Positions 46,601 through 61,968 are shown, numbered from the stretch's first letter. The stretch is 64,000 nt of DNA from Magnolia sinica (GCF_029962835.1 NC_080582.1:22328032-22392031), one strand, 5' to 3'. Notes: generated from the sequence alone by a model not told the origin. Program-made: numbers and translations.

Positions 46601-48340
46601 TCAAGTACTCTCCCTCATCCGTTATATGTTTATTCACGTCGACCACATACAAATCCACTACCTATTACCTAACCCGAACCTACTATACATGTTGCAGATC
46701 CCGAACCTACCTCGATACGTCGTTCCACTCGTGAACATCGAGCGCCTGATCGTTTGATATGCTCTATGTCTGCCATGAATGCTACTCTGGATACTATTTC
46801 TATTCCTACTTCATACTCTCAGGCAGTCACTCATGATTGTTGGAAGAAGACTATGGAAGAAGAACTTGCAGCATTGGATGATAATTATACGTGGGACATT
46901 GTTACTCGACCTACTGACCAATCGCTAATTGGTAGCAAATGGATTTATTCTGTCAAGCTCAAGTTTGATGGATTATTGGATCGATATAAAGCTCGACTTG
47001 TCGCTCAGGGATACAAACAGGAATACGGAATTGATTATGATGAGACTTTCACTCCCGTGGCCAATATAAAAACTGTTCGTACTCTTCTGGCTATATCTTC
47101 TATTCGCTCATGGCCACTCGCTCAGATGGATATGAAAAATGCATTTCTTCATGAAGACCTCCAAGAAACCATATATTTAAAACATCCCCGTGGCTCTTTA
47201 ATCCCTGACAATAAGGTATGTCACCTAAAGAAAGCCCTGTACAACCTCAAACAGGCACCTCGAGCATGGTTCCAATGCTTTCACGATGTTGTTACGGGTG
47301 TTGGCTTTACTCAAAGTGGTCATGACCCATCCTAATTTTTGCGCACCACTGCTCATGGAATTGTCATTATTCTGGTCTATGGTGACGACCTTCTCCTGAC
47401 TGGTAGCGATGCTACTGGCATTTTGGCTTTAAAGGAAGTTCTGTAATCATCCTTCAAGTTGAAAGATCTCGGCCATCTAACATACTTTCTTGGACTTGAA
47501 TTTTCACGTTCCAACTGTGAGATCCTGGTCAGCCAGCGTAAATATAAAAAGGATCTTCTCGCCTTGACATCATTGACGGATCAGAAGATATTTCAGACTC
47601 CCTTAAAACTTAACGTTTACTATGGCCGTGACGATGGTGATCTACTTGCACAACCCGACTTATACCACCGTTTAGTTGGGAGTCTGGTTTACTTTACTAT
47701 GACTCGCCCTAATATTGCCTATGCTGTCCAAGTCATCAGTCAGTTTTTTTCTGCTCCTCGGACTATTGATATGACTTTGGTGTTGCGCATCCTACGGTAT
47801 CTTCGTGGAACTCTAGATCGATCCTTGTTCTTCTCCTCCACGGCGACTCTGGACCTTCGTGCTTATTCGGATGCTGATTGGGCTAGTTGCGCTCTCACAC
47901 GAAGATCTACCACTGGCTACTGTGTCTTTCTCGGCACTTCTCTCATCTCTTGGAAGTGTAAGAAGCAGGTCACTGTTTCCAAATCAAGCACAGAAGCCGA
48001 GTTTCGGGCGATGTCTGCTGCGTGTAGTGAGCTCGTCTGGTTACATGGACTTCTTTCAGACTTGGGCATTCCTCTATAGAATCCTACTCCACTCCATGTT
48101 GATAATCTCAGTGCCATTCAGATTGCCTCTAACCCGGTTTTTCATGAACGGATGAAGTATATTGAAGTTGACTGTCACTTTATCCGCGAAAAATTTCAGT
48201 CTGGTCTCATTTCTCTTCCACATGTTGCATCCCATGATCAGATTGCCGACATTCTCACCAAGTCCCTCACTTCTACACGTCACTCTTTTCTAGTTGGCAA
48301 ACTATTACTTGCCGATGACCAGCATTAGTTTGAGGGGGGA

Positions 48341-48513
48341 TGTTAGACAGCTCACATACCTTATATAACTTGTATACCTTGTATAGTTTATTTCCATAGG
48401 TAGAGGATTCTGAGTTTATTGTTTTCCTTGTATACATGGTTGTAATCTCTATATATGCAACCTCATTGTGTTGCCTCAAATACAGAAAAGCTTTCAGCTC
48501 TTCTTAGTTTTCA
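48341..48513 (+). repeat. 3' LTR of the copia fossil
   Basis: 173 bp, preceded by the polypurine tract. About 7-8% different from the 5' LTR by eye. Confidence 0.92.
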
Positions 48514-49576
48514 CTAACATGATTTGGATGATCAAGATAGGCATGTATTTATGCCACAGTAAGTAAGGATGAGTTGTTCTGATCTAGCAAGTTGCACCCT
48601 GCCTGATGATACCTTTTGTTTGTGGTATTGGAGCCTGGAAATCTTTATTTATTTTTATTTTTTTTAAAAAGTTGGGTAAAGTTAGACACCCTACTTATTA
48701 TCTATATATTGAGTCTTCTCAATTATATCTTCCAAGTCCAACTCGAAAGTACCATTATTGCATTTTTGAGCCTAGTCCCTCAATTTTTGAATGTTAAGGA
48801 AAGTGATTACAATTTACTTGAACACAAGGGAACAAACTTTAAAGTTCTGTTACACTTAGTCAGACATCACTCCTTAGGATTCATATCCACACAAACATTC
48901 CAATGAATCTAGTATTCATTCCAATCATAATTCAAATTAGGAAATGGCCTTAGATATGATTAATTGGAAAATCATGACATAGCATCCTTTGGAAGAGAGA
49001 GTTTTAGAGGTGAACAGTTACCGTTACCGAAAGGATGAGAAAAGATAGAACTCCGCCACAGGAAACAAATGAAATGTAGCAATAATAACTTTTTTAAGAG
49101 CAAATGTAGCAATAATAACTATTGAACAAATAACCAAAACAGGTAGATACATTCATCCATCATGAATAATAGAAGCATATTTTTAATGGATTAAAACCCC
49201 AACAAACTATACTAATAGACTGTGATACGCAAAAACAGAATCAACTTCAAACCTTTTAATTATTCACATCTAATGATGAAAAGGCGAGTTACAAAACTGG
49301 TTGGAAAAAATATTAAATGATGTTATCGCCAACAGATATCATACACTAAGATTTTTATTAAAAAAAAAAAACAGCATTCAACACAATTTTCGGGTCAAAT
49401 TTGGGAATTTCTTCCCAAAAAGGAATATCAAAGCGAAATAATGGAATTTATTATGAGAATCAAAACGTACAAAACGAGATTTTTAGAAAATGCATTTTTG
49501 AGCAAATCATGACACAGATATGCATTAGGCACGAAAAGTGAGAAATTTGGGGGGAAATCTGATACTAGAATGGTAC
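48514..49576. other. Intron-like sequence right of the copia fossil
   Basis: AT-rich, no gene recognised. On the minus strand this directly follows the splice donor of the UBP1-type exon, so it may be remnant first-intron sequence into which the copia element inserted. Confidence 0.4.
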
Positions 49577-49687
49577 CTGTGACATGGCAGCCGTGAGGAT
49601 GCCGGGATGGTAGAGTTGCTACTTCTGTAGCAACGCTTGTTGCATCAGGGCTTGTTGCTATTACTGCTGCTTCAATCTCTGCTGCAT
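49577..49687 (-). pseudogene. UBP1: Decayed first exon of a UBP1-type RNA-binding protein gene
   Basis: On the minus strand from ATG at 49687 the frame reads MQQRLKQQ, a Gln run, ALMQQALLQK, then QLYHPGILTAAMSQ before the donor ACAG|GTACCA at 49577. This matches the N-terminus of plant oligouridylate-binding protein 1 (nuclear RRM protein, MQQ-RLKQQ...ALLQQQSLYHPG). Three in-frame stops interrupt it: two adjacent ones after KQQ and one after LLQK. None of the three RRM exons is visible. A purine-rich leader-like stretch (on the minus strand CT-rich) spans about 49700-49960 and abuts a CACTA-type repeat array, so it is probably a captured first exon. Confidence 0.78.
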
Positions 49688-49968
49688 TCTCTCAACCTTC
49701 TTGAATGTATTGTCCAGGAACCCAACGAACAAAACAGCAAATCTTAGGCAGGAACCCTAGAAAGGAGCGGCGAAGAAGGATTCCAACTCTTTTACAGAGA
49801 TTGAAGCTAAGAAGACGAGAAAAAAAAAGGAGTACAATCTACGAATCGAGAGCAGAAACCCTAGAAAGAGAACGAAGATCTCTCTCGCTCGCTCGCACAG
49901 CGAGTGAGAAAAGGAGACAGGGAAAAAGCATTTATGTGCGCCTGTCGAATTTATATTTCAGAATTAGA

Positions 49969-51407
49969 CTTTTAGCCTCGGTTCCTATGCAACCGAGGCT
50001 AAAAAGTAGACGTTTGGCCTCGGTTCCTCTGCAACCGAGGCTAAAAAGTCCGATTTCAATTGAAATTTCTTAATTTATTTTTTCAAAATTTTTAATTATT
50101 TGAAATTTCTCAAATTAAAAAAAAAAAAAAAAAAATCCAATTTTTTTCAAGATTCTCAAATTCAAAATTCTTATTTTTTTCAAAAATTTCAAAAATTTTC
50201 AAAATTCTTAATTTTTCTTAAAATTCTCAATTTAAAAAAAAAATCATACTTTTTCATAATTATCATTTTTTTATTCTTAATTTTTAAAAAGTTCTCAAAA
50301 TTTTAAAAAATTCTTAGTTCTTAAAAAATTCAAAATTCAAATCTTTTTCAAAACTCTCAAAATTTTTTTTCAAAATTCTCAATTTTTTCCCCAATTGTCT
50401 CCATTTTTTTCCAAAATCCTCAATTTTTTCACAATTGTCAAAAATTTTAAAAATTATTAATTCTTTCAATATTCTCAAATTTTTTTAATATTCTTAAATG
50501 TAGACTTTTGGCCTCAGTTCTTATGCAACGAAGGCTAAAAAGTAGACTTTTGGCCTCGGTTCCCATGTAACTGAGGGTAAAAAGTAGAATTTTCACCTCG
50601 GTTCCTATGAAACTGAGGCTAAAATGTAGACTTTTCGCCTCGGTTCTTATCCAACTGAGGCTAAAAGGTAGACTTTTCGCCTCGGTTCCTATGCAATTGA
50701 GGCTAAAAAGTAGACTTTTCGCCTCGGTTCTTATGCAACTGAGGTTAAAATGTAGACTTCTGGCCTCGGTTCCTATGCAACTAAGGCTAAAAATTAGACC
50801 TTTCGCATCAGTTCCTATGCAACTGAGGTTAAAAAGTAGACCTTTCGCTTCGGTTCCTATGCAACTGAGGCTAAAAAGTAGACCTTTCGCCTCAGTTCCT
50901 ATGCAACTGAGGCTAAAAGGTAGACTTTTCGCCTCGGTTCCTATGCAACTGAGGCTAAAAAGTAGATTTTTCACCTCGGTTCCTATGCAACTGAGGCTAC
51001 AAATTAGACCTTTCGCCTCCGTTCCTATGCAACTGAGGCTAAAAAGTAGACTTTTTGCCTCCGTTCCTATGCAACTGAGGCTAAAAATTAGACCTTTCGC
51101 CTCGGTTCCTATGCAACTGAGGCTAAAAAGTAGACCTTTCGCCTCGGTTCCTATGTAACTGAGGCTAAAAAGTAGACCTTTCGCCTCGGTTCCTATACAA
51201 TTGAGGCTAAAAAGTAAACCTTTCGCGTCGATTACTATGCAACTGAGGCTAAAAAGTAGACTTTTAGGCTCAGTTCCAAAGCAACTGAGGCGGAAAATGA
51301 ACTTTTAGCCTCAATTCCTTAGCAACTGAGGCTAAAAAACACATTTAGCCTCCATTTTTTCAATCGAGGCTAAAAAATTGAGGCTAAAGGCCTACTTTCT
51401 TGTAGTG
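49969..51407. mobile_element. CACTA-type element, right end with palindromic 42-bp repeats
   Basis: The array is made of units of about 42 bp reading GCCTCGGTTCCTATGCAACT then GAGGCTAAAAAGTAGAC. Each holds the inverted halves TTAGCCTCGGTT and AACTGAGGCTAA, so every unit can form a hairpin. It ends CTACTTTCTTGTAGTG at 51407, the reverse complement of the standard CACTACAAGAAA terminus. A T/A-rich stretch (50066-50500) interrupts the array. The matching left terminus was not found in the window. The long open frames on both strands (for example 50447-50974 and 50607-51158) merely reflect the repeat unit length being a multiple of three. Confidence 0.8.
50066..50500. repeat. AT-rich TTCAAAATTCTTAATTTTT-type simple repeat
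   Basis: Irregular repeats of TTTTTCAAAATTCTCAA within the palindromic array. Similar in style to the AT-rich arrays in the larger CACTA element. Confidence 0.7.
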
Positions 51408-52264
51408 TATGGTAGTCCATACATTTTAAATTGATGACCTAACTATGGACGGAGCATGGCTGAAAATTGGGATTTTGATGGTACTGGAATGGTTGTGTGG
51501 TCAATTCCTCAAAAGAGATTCTACCTGCCAAATATTATGAGGATAGCCATTTGGCAAGCTTCTGAAAGTTTTTCAGATCAATTTGCCCTTGTCCTTGGAT
51601 CAGTAGTTGTACCGTTATGAAGGTAGAAGAAGTCACGTGTTATTTCAATCCTAAAAAATGAATTGGATGGAAGTTTTCATTATGCCCAGTGTAATGTATA
51701 TATCTAATCCGTTCATTTTGTTCGAAGCCCTTTACTTTTATACGAATATGTTAGCGTCTTGCTGACACCATCTCTCTGTGGCCCACAAAACCTAATAATC
51801 CGTAACGGTGTCTGTTCTATATGAAATATTTTCTATGCAACGTCTCTAGGTTTCATTTTGGGATTTTGATCAAATCTGATCCGTCCATTCTCTTCATAAT
51901 TTGAAAGAAGGAAAATGTCAGGAGAATAATGAAAATCTTTGAATCTGAAGGCCCATAACAAAACTAGATAGTAGGTATTGTACAAGCAAACCATTGGTCT
52001 TTTTCCTCACTATGGGCCATAGATAGCTCGATACGACATGACGATTACATATTTTTAAGGAAATTGTAAGCCTTGAATATTATTAACGGATTAAATCTAT
52101 ATTTTAATGGACCCCGTGATTAAAATGATAGGATCGACCCTTAGATTTGGGCATCGAGAATTGTGAATCACTCCGGCTTCTCACCCGCCTTCTTTTACTA
52201 TACCTACATGCGCTTACAAAGCCAGTTTTGTGGGGCCCACAATGATGTTTATATGTCATCTAAC
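51408..52264. other. Intergenic, repeat fragments only
   Basis: Small fragments of the GTGGGGCCCAC repeat family (52231-52245). No gene recognised. The phrase AATTGACCACACAA near 52665 has an inverted relative (GTGTGGTCAATTCC) at 51495, and the surrounding CTTTCGGAAGCTTG / CAAGCTTCTGAAAG stretches are also inverted, so a diverged inverted pair spans about 51490-51570 and 52590-52690. Confidence 0.5.
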
Positions 52265-54087
<1,823 letters not shown>

Positions 54088-54612
54088 CTGCTAGGGAAGA
54101 TGTTTTTGCTGCTGATCTTCTTTTATCTGGTATACTCGTGCTGTGAATTACTTGGAGTAGTGCATATGCAGTATTCCATCAAGTTTTGTTGACATATTTG
54201 CATTCTATTTTTAATTGTGATCCAATCTAGCTAACATCTGCTCATTTGAATTCTTTATCTGCTATTTTTCTAGGATTAAGCAACACATCATTTACAAGTT
54301 AGTTCTCATTACTCAAACTATATACGCAAGGCAGTAAATTTTGTTAACTTGATATATGAAACTCGATTGCACAAAATCTTATAAATTTTATATTGCACAA
54401 AATCTTCTTTCTGTCGGGAATAAAAGAAGAATGTTAACATGCCAGTTCAAATGCAATTCTAGCTCCATGTGCTACTTATGCTCAGTTTCCATGAATAATT
54501 TGCATTATTTGGTTGCAGCAATGATAAATCTCTCAGCCAAATGGAACAAGATTGGATTTTTCCTTCCTTAATGTTGGGGCTTTTAGACAGTATCAAGGGG
54601 CTTTTAGACAGT

Positions 54613-54650
<38 letters not shown>

Positions 54651-55644
54651 CTGTCAACTATAATATAGCCCCTTTAACATTTTTTTTTTGTTTACTCTAT
54701 GTTATTGCCCTTTATTTTCAGTTTGTGCAAGTCTGGCCACCTTTTCATCTTTTTGGTGCTCCATTCATAGTGGGACCACAATGTCAGCATTTTGGGTTAC
54801 TGAACATTAAGCCTGCTTGTAAAAACTGAAAATTGAAATAGTACTCTGTAATCCTTCATACAAAACATTGCCTAATACCTGTTGTACATCATGCGTTGTA
54901 CATCATGCATACCAACTGTTGGATGAATTACCTCAAAAAGAGAGTGTTTTGTATAGATCTCACTTGTAGGCCCATTCTTTCTCTATCGATGAATTGTCCC
55001 ATATGGCTATATGGTTGGAAGACCATACCATTGATACAAACATGTGCTAGGTTGGCACATTTTACAGTTTGTGTGTTATGCTAACCTACAACCAGTTAAA
55101 GGTGAGAATTCCTCTTCTATTTTTCGGGGAAAAAGGTTTTTAAATGGGTTGAAGGTTAAGTTAACCTGCAGCCAGTTGTACTACAATCATGAGAACTCCT
55201 CTTCTCATGATTTTGTGTTTTTTTTTTTTGATTTGTAATTTCTTTTAGCATCTTATTCTCTTCTTCCAGCACCTTATTATTTGTACTTTAAAGTTTATTA
55301 CCAAATTTTATCAAACACTTGAGCCTCACTAGATTCTTGTGTTTCACCAGTCTGTTCATTCAGTTGAGGCTGTAAAAGTTTCTCATCTCCAAGCTGTACA
55401 AAAAGAAGTACCAATTTTTTTTCTTTCTAAAATCATGATTTAATTTTAGAAGACTTGCAGTGTGGTAATTTTGGCTTGGCTTTTATAGTTTATTGGACTG
55501 ACTAGTAATTTTTCTTGTATTGACAGATAAATAATGGGATGTTGCAATTGGATATGTTGCATAATGCATTACTTGACCTCTGTATTCTTAACCATAATGC
55601 ATAATGAATGATACTTGTGATTGAGAAGGACAATAAACAACTTT

Positions 55645-55716
<72 letters not shown>

Positions 55717-57201
55717 GTATCCTTGGAGGATTTATTTTTTAAGGGGACATGATATTCTTGCAGCCTATAGTATGGTGCTCTAATATTATTTATATGTTAC
55801 TAGTATATAGTAGATATTACTAGGTTAATTTATCAAAACAAAATTTGTTTCTTTAGTTTAAAATACATTCTATTATTAGTTAGCTAGATGATCAATGTGA
55901 ATTGAGATTATGTAATTGTTTAAGTATAGGACAATCAGTTGCCCATTTGAGAATTTTTATGTGGCCAAGCATAGATATAGTGTGCTTTTGGAGGCATAAA
56001 AATTCTCAAATTGTCCCACGTTTGGACAATTCAAGGTTGGATAGATTAGAATGCTTTCGGTTCCCTGATTTAAATGCACATGCTAGTTCTGCGATGTATC
56101 TGTCCTTTTCTCTCTGGTTATGTTTCTTATATTTATTTTTAATGTCAAATATCCTCACATTATATAGATACTTGACGTGGAAATCAAATGCAAGATCAAC
56201 GTATCCGGAGAGGTGTGGGGAGATGCTGCCGGAATTTTGGTGTGGACATTTAAATGGGAACATGAAGCATTGCAATCTTTCCAGTCTTAGATGGATGACT
56301 AATTTAGTCAGTCAATTAAAGATACCATTAGAGATTCTATATGAATCCCTAAGTCGTCATTGCTTGTGGGGTGAGCAATAATGATGTTTGTTTCATTGTA
56401 ATTTGTCTCTTTAATACTCTTCCTTGAATTTCTCTTATACCCATTCTAGTTTATCTCTCCTAGGAAGCTTTGTCGGGCCCACGTTGTATTTCAACTAACT
56501 TGTCGAATTAGCCGAGGAACATAGCGATGGATAAGAATTGGATTAATTTGTCAAGGTATCTCAATAACTTCTCCTTCCAGTTGTTGTGGCCCAATGGTTA
56601 AGATGCATTGTTTGATATGTCCTCCAATTGCATTGAATGATTTAGGATAAGTAATGCATACTCAAGTGAAGCTACGGAATTCCTTGACTTTGCATTTACA
56701 AATACAAGTGATAGAGGAGGATCCTACGTCCATGTAAGAACTACAATAACAACTTCCGTGTATCTCGACAAGAAGCATACGATTATATCGTGTGTGACGG
56801 ATTTAATACGAGTTATACTCATTAGCGTTTTCATGGGGAAGCCACGTCTTCTTCTATGCCTAATCTGGATCCAAACGATCTTTTTTGCTTGACTTCTTTG
56901 GTTGCATCAAATATTTTTCCTATTGTTTAATGTTGTGTTTGGTTACATCAAATATCACGTTTCATTAAATTGCATTAATAATCAATCTAGTTTGGTGCAA
57001 TGAAACTTCATGATATTTGGTTCAACCAAGGGCAACCTTAATAGAATATCTAAAAGTGGCATGTAGCTTATGCGTCACGCATCACTGGGACGAACGCTAC
57101 GCTACATGCTATTCACTATTTAAAGCCACAATTTGATTTGCACTGGTAGTTTGACTCGAAGTTTACACAAACTATTTCATCATGGCTATCTTTCTCTGCA
57201 G
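54088..57201. other. Intron-like part of copy B
   Basis: Counterpart of 29318-32467, with a shorter (CT)n (54618-54649) and a longer (TG)n (55643-55715). No gene is recognised. Confidence 0.5.
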
Positions 57202-57512
57202 GTTGCAATTGTTGTAGCACATGAACTTGCACATCAATGGTTTGGAAATCTTGTAACAACGGAATGGTGGATACATTTGTGGCTTAATGAGGGTTTCATG
57301 ACATGGGTATTTCTCATGGGTTCCTTCATCTCTGACATTAGTGCTGGGTTGACAGCATAATCTTGCGAATGATCAAGTGAGCTGCTGTGTTTCAGGTGAG
57401 CTATTTAGCAACTGATTGCTCGTTTTCTGAATGGAAAATTTGGACGCAATTTCTTGACCAGACTACTCAGGGCCTTAGGCTGGACTGGCTTGCAGAATCA
57501 CATGCTATTGAG
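57202..57512 (+). pseudogene. APM1: Two-exon fragment of an M1 aminopeptidase (APM1-like), copy B
   Basis: Exons at 57202-57306 and 57396-57512 match those of copy A, with open frames, the HELAH zinc motif plus downstream Glu, and intact splice sites. Again no preceding or following exons are seen within the block, so duplication copied an existing fragment. Confidence 0.82.
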
Positions 57513-60134
57513 GTAAGAAGCATTAAGCATGGTCATTATTTCATTTATTTGATGTTGTGTTCTTAAGGAACCATAACCTCTCATTTTCTTTTGAATAAGA
57601 TACTTTGGCCTAGGTTCTGGATTTCTGTATGATCATGCTTGTTCTAGAAACTTAATTACGGGTTATCAAGATTACTTTTAATCATTACCAAAATCTCTAA
57701 ATAAAGTATTTTGAGTCGTTTTAAGTGGCAACCAAACAGGGCCTAGGATTTGATTCACAGTCTAATATCGAGTTCTGGTATGGTTCAGTGCAAGGTTAAC
57801 TTATATTATGTTATGTTGCCAGGTTGTACTGTGGATGCTTGCTATGAGGAAAGAAGAGTCAGCCAAACCTGATACACATGGGATATATCTATATATACAT
57901 GTGCAAGTGTATGTGTGTGTCTAGGTTCCAGAGGGTCACAAAGTTTTTTTCTTTCTTTTTCTTTTATTTTTTTTCCAGCCACATATTGACAAAACTTATT
58001 TTCATCATAGTTTCAACCAGAATCTCCCAGAAAATCGTTATCATGAGAAAGATAAAGGTTCCTCATCAGAAATTAATCTCAGTCGTGCCACTTGTTTAAT
58101 TATATATTAGTTTATTACCTAACTGTTTATGTTATTTTCTTATATTGCAATTCTTTAACATCTTTGTAATGTAATAGTCTTATGGAATTTAGTTTATTAG
58201 TTTATTCTCTCATCCATTTTCTTCTTCTTCTTTGTCTTCTTTTCTTTTATATGAAATAAAAAAATAAAAATAAAAATAAGAAAAAGGAATCTGCCTCAGG
58301 CAAAGTTCAAATAATTCCTGGCGTACATTCATATAAAAAGAATTCCTGCATTTAAATTACTAACATTGGAGAACCTTTGGCCAGGAAGATAGAAGAGGCT
58401 GCAGCATTGAGGATGCCAAAGTTGTTTGTGAACCCCATATTTTGGACCAGAATCTGTCTATGAGTAAAAAGACCCACAACTTTTTCTTCCTTTCATTTTC
58501 TGAAATTGGTTTTGGTTTTTTTCTTCCTCCTGTTTGGAAGGGATTCTTGGATGATCAATACACACAATAGTTCTTCTAGGATTAACTGTTTATTATAAAT
58601 TAATAAAATGATTTTAATGATTAGAAAATATAGGTCTAAAATGATTTATTTCAGCTTTCAAAAAGTGGTGAGATTTTGAAACTCCTGATGCTATTCGATA
58701 ATATTTTTGAGCAAAATTCTGAGATGATATTGCGAGATGTACAAAATCTCAGAGATATCTGTCGCACTGATTGTAGGATCCTGGGTGATAAGTTTAAGCT
58801 CATTTTGCATGAAATTTTCCTCATTAATGTGCATAAAATGAAAGTCATCTCACCTTATTACAGTCTCTTGTTTCATTAAACCCCTTATAAGGGAATCTTA
58901 AGTTGTTTCCAGATGGTGTACTTGTCCTTGAAAGTGTGAAAAATGGTGATGCTATAGCATCTTACTGAAGTGCTCTTCTTTATGCTTTCAACATGATTTA
59001 TAGATCATAATTATATGTATACTAAAGTCTTCATGCACAAAGATGATATGGCCCAAAAATCAGACCAGTCTCTGCTCACTATGGCAGATTGCAATTTTTA
59101 TTCTCATCAGCTCTAATATCTGATATATGGCCCATTGCACCACATGTTATTACATTTAACTCCTCTTGGGGAGGGCCCACCACGTGTTATTAGCTTGACA
59201 TGCCTCTGTTGAGAGCATGTCCAACCTTCCTCAAACAGGACACCATTGAAATTTATGAAAAGTTATTTGATTGGAAGCTTTCACCTGCACGAAAAGTAAG
59301 CTTCCTCTGGTAGTGCCTACATCAACACATTCTAACAAAAAGCAAATCTTCTTTAGCAGGTCCTACATCAACACATTCCAACAAAAGACAGCTTACACAG
59401 CTTATTCCAATTGAAAATAAGTGTCCTTTATAGCGATGGGCATGAATATAACAACCACGCACCTCTTTTCTTAATTTCTTTCTTTCTTTCTTTTCTTATC
59501 ACAAAATAATTGCAAGTATGGAAATATTATGGTATTTTGACCATCCAATCTTTATGTTGATCATATTCTTCCTATGAAAAAATATTGAATTATGTAAAAC
59601 TGGTATTTGGTAGATCATAAAATTGTAATCAATGAACCAGATTTACAATTGATATCGGTCACTTGTACACTTGAATGTCACGCGTGAAGGGTGCATATGG
59701 ATGAACAGGCGTGTATAAAACACATGCATCAATGTGGGGCCAATAGATGTAATGGAATTCAAGTTACAACATTTGTTGCCTTGATAGTTTTTGACTTTTT
59801 AAAGAGAGAGGATCAAAGGATTTATTGTTTTCCATGCATCAATTTGTTAAATGCTACTTTTTGACTTTTTTACTTTTTTCTATTTCCTTGTATACAGGAT
59901 TTTAATCAATTGTGCTTAAATTTAGGCCGCTAGGAATAGACCACATAGAGGATTTGTTTTTTTTTAAAAAAAAAATAATTAATTTTTTTATTTTTTTATT
60001 CAAGACTATTTTCAATTTATTGTTGTAAATATTATATTTTTTTATTGTGACATAATATAAATTTTGTTTAATATTCAGTATAAATTGTATTGCAACATTT
60101 TTTATGTTTTAAATATTAAAAAAATACATGTTTC

Positions 60135-60179
<45 letters not shown>

Positions 60180-60428
60180 CCTGCGTTCGGGCCTCTCAAA
60201 TCAATATAAAGACTTTTACCGGCACTTATATAGACCTTTGTCGGAGCTTTTCCGTGAGTAAAAGTGTCCAGAAACCATACTTTTGTCGGCGTTTGGATAG
60301 AATTTTGCCGGCGCTTTTTTATTTTTACCGGCGCTTCTATTAGAAATACCAATCGCGTCAATGAAGTCAAAAAGGGCTATGTAAATTTCACACCTCAAGA
60401 AATTTTGTTGCTTGCTATGTGGTGCGGG
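57513..60428. other. Non-coding sequence of copy B
   Basis: Counterpart of 32779-35700, including the (AT)n tract at about 60141-60176 and the CCGGCGCTT-type repeats at 60178-60350. No gene is recognised. Confidence 0.5.
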
Positions 60429-60884
60429 GGAGCAGATTAGGTGAGACCCAAGCCTCACCCAAGATTGTGCAGCCCTTGCCATAGGGCCCACTTTGACGTG
60501 TGTATTCTATATCCGCCCTATTCCTCCATTATTTCATATTATTTTAGACCCTGGTCTCAAAAATTAAGAAGATCCAATTATTAGGTAAACCATACTCCAC
60601 TACTGTTAAAAACTTCTTACCATGCACCTTAATGTTTCATAGTTTTTATTTGCCATCCAATCTCTTGATAAGTTAACGTAAGCCCGATGAATGGAAAAAA
60701 GAAATATCATCTTGATCTAAAACTTTTGTCGCCAATCACCATTGTTTCCTATGGTATAGTCCACCTACTAATTGGATTTGCTTCATTTATTAAATAATGC
60801 CCTAGGGAAAAACGGATAAACGGAGTGGATACCACGGTAAGTGGCGCAGTCTTGGGTGAGGCCAGGTCTTGCCTAATCTGCTCC
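60429..60884. mobile_element. MITE, 456 bp, copy B
   Basis: Same inverted ends (GGAGCAGATTAGG ... CCTAATCTGCTCC) as 35701-36156, with a few substitutions. It was present before the block duplicated. Confidence 0.75.
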
Positions 60885-61443
60885 ATGGTGGAGCACATTG
60901 GGAGGGAGAGGAAAATCCAATAGTGATGACATGTGGAGCTTTCCTGGGCACCATTATAATGCATGTATCAAATTCCCACCATCCATCTATTTTTCCATAT
61001 TATTTTAGGGAATGAGACAAAAACTATGAAAGATCCGGGCTTAAGTGGGCTTCACAGAGGAAATTGGATGCCAATTATTGAAAACTTCTCAGGGCCACAA
61101 AAGGATCTGATCAAGCTGATATTTGTGTTTTCCCTTCATCCAGGTTTGTGTGACCTTACGAAGAAGTTAGATGGTAAATAAACCTTGCAGTGGACCCTAG
61201 GTTTCAACTGTATTCGTTCAATACCTCTACTTTGTGCGGTCTACTTGAGACTTTGATGTGTCTTATTTTTGAGATAAAGCTCTAGAATTATCTTTCAAAT
61301 TTGATGGACGGTGTGGATTTTAAACATAAATCATTTTGGGGTCAAAAAAGTTCCACACGTTAGAGTCATGTGTAGCACGCAGTCTATCGGGCGTATCTTG
61401 TCAGCTAGAGTCATTGGCAAAGACGTGATCCGTACTCATATGT

Positions 61444-61968
61444 ATGCGGATTTCCTGCAAAAGCCTATGGCTCAAAGTTCCTGCGCTGGATGTCATGTGG
61501 GGCCTACCGTGATGTTTGTTAAAAATCCACCTGTCCATCCGGGTTTGCAGGGTCATTTTATGATATGCAATAAAAAAAAATAAAGTGAATGTATCCAAAA
61601 ATCCAATGGGCCATAGGAGTGGGAAAACTGGGGAAAGTGTTTCCTACCGTTAAAAACTTCCTGGGCTCCATCTTAATGTTTATATGCCATCCAAACCATT
61701 CACGAGGTAATTCCTACTGGGATGAAGTGAAAACACACAAAATTTATCTTGATAGGTGACTTTTGTGGCCATAAAAATGTTTCAACGGTGGTCACAGAAT
61801 TTCCACTATTGCCTCTCGTGTGGATTCACCTCATTTTCGGTCACATGTCCTAAAATAACCTCACAAAACGGATGGATGGGGTTGACTTTCTAACAAATAT
61901 CACAGTGGACCTCACTTGGCATCCCATTGCAGGAACTCCCTGCAGAAGGATTTCGCTGGAAATCTATG
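61444..61968. mobile_element. Inverted-repeat (MITE-like) element, copy B
   Basis: Counterpart of 36716-37240 with the same diverged arms. Ends are approximate. Confidence 0.5.

Larger units (their letters stand above)
43508..48513 (+). mobile_element. Ty1/copia LTR retrotransposon fossil with both LTRs
   Basis: LTRs of 173 bp lie at 43508-43680 and 48341-48513, both starting TGTTAGACAGCTC and ending in TTTTCA. The primer site TGGTATCAGAGC (initiator Met-tRNA) follows the 5' LTR, and the purine tract GAGGGGGGA precedes the 3' LTR. Flanks CTAGC and CTAAC fit a 5-bp target duplication with one change. Order inside: gag-like region (about 44220-45010), protease, integrase (about 45660-46550), reverse transcriptase (about 46790-47400) and RNase H (to about 48290), the copia order. 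The element is broken, with roughly five to ten breaks. The LTRs differ at about 13 of 173 sites, indicating an insertion some millions of years old. Confidence 0.93.

Noticed and set aside
50447-51158. Overlapping long open frames on both strands of the palindromic array
   Set aside because: The 42-bp unit is a multiple of three and lacks stops in several frames. The translations are simple repeats of one 14-residue motif, so this is not a gene. Spacing and self-complementarity also rule out a CRISPR array, which has unique spacers.
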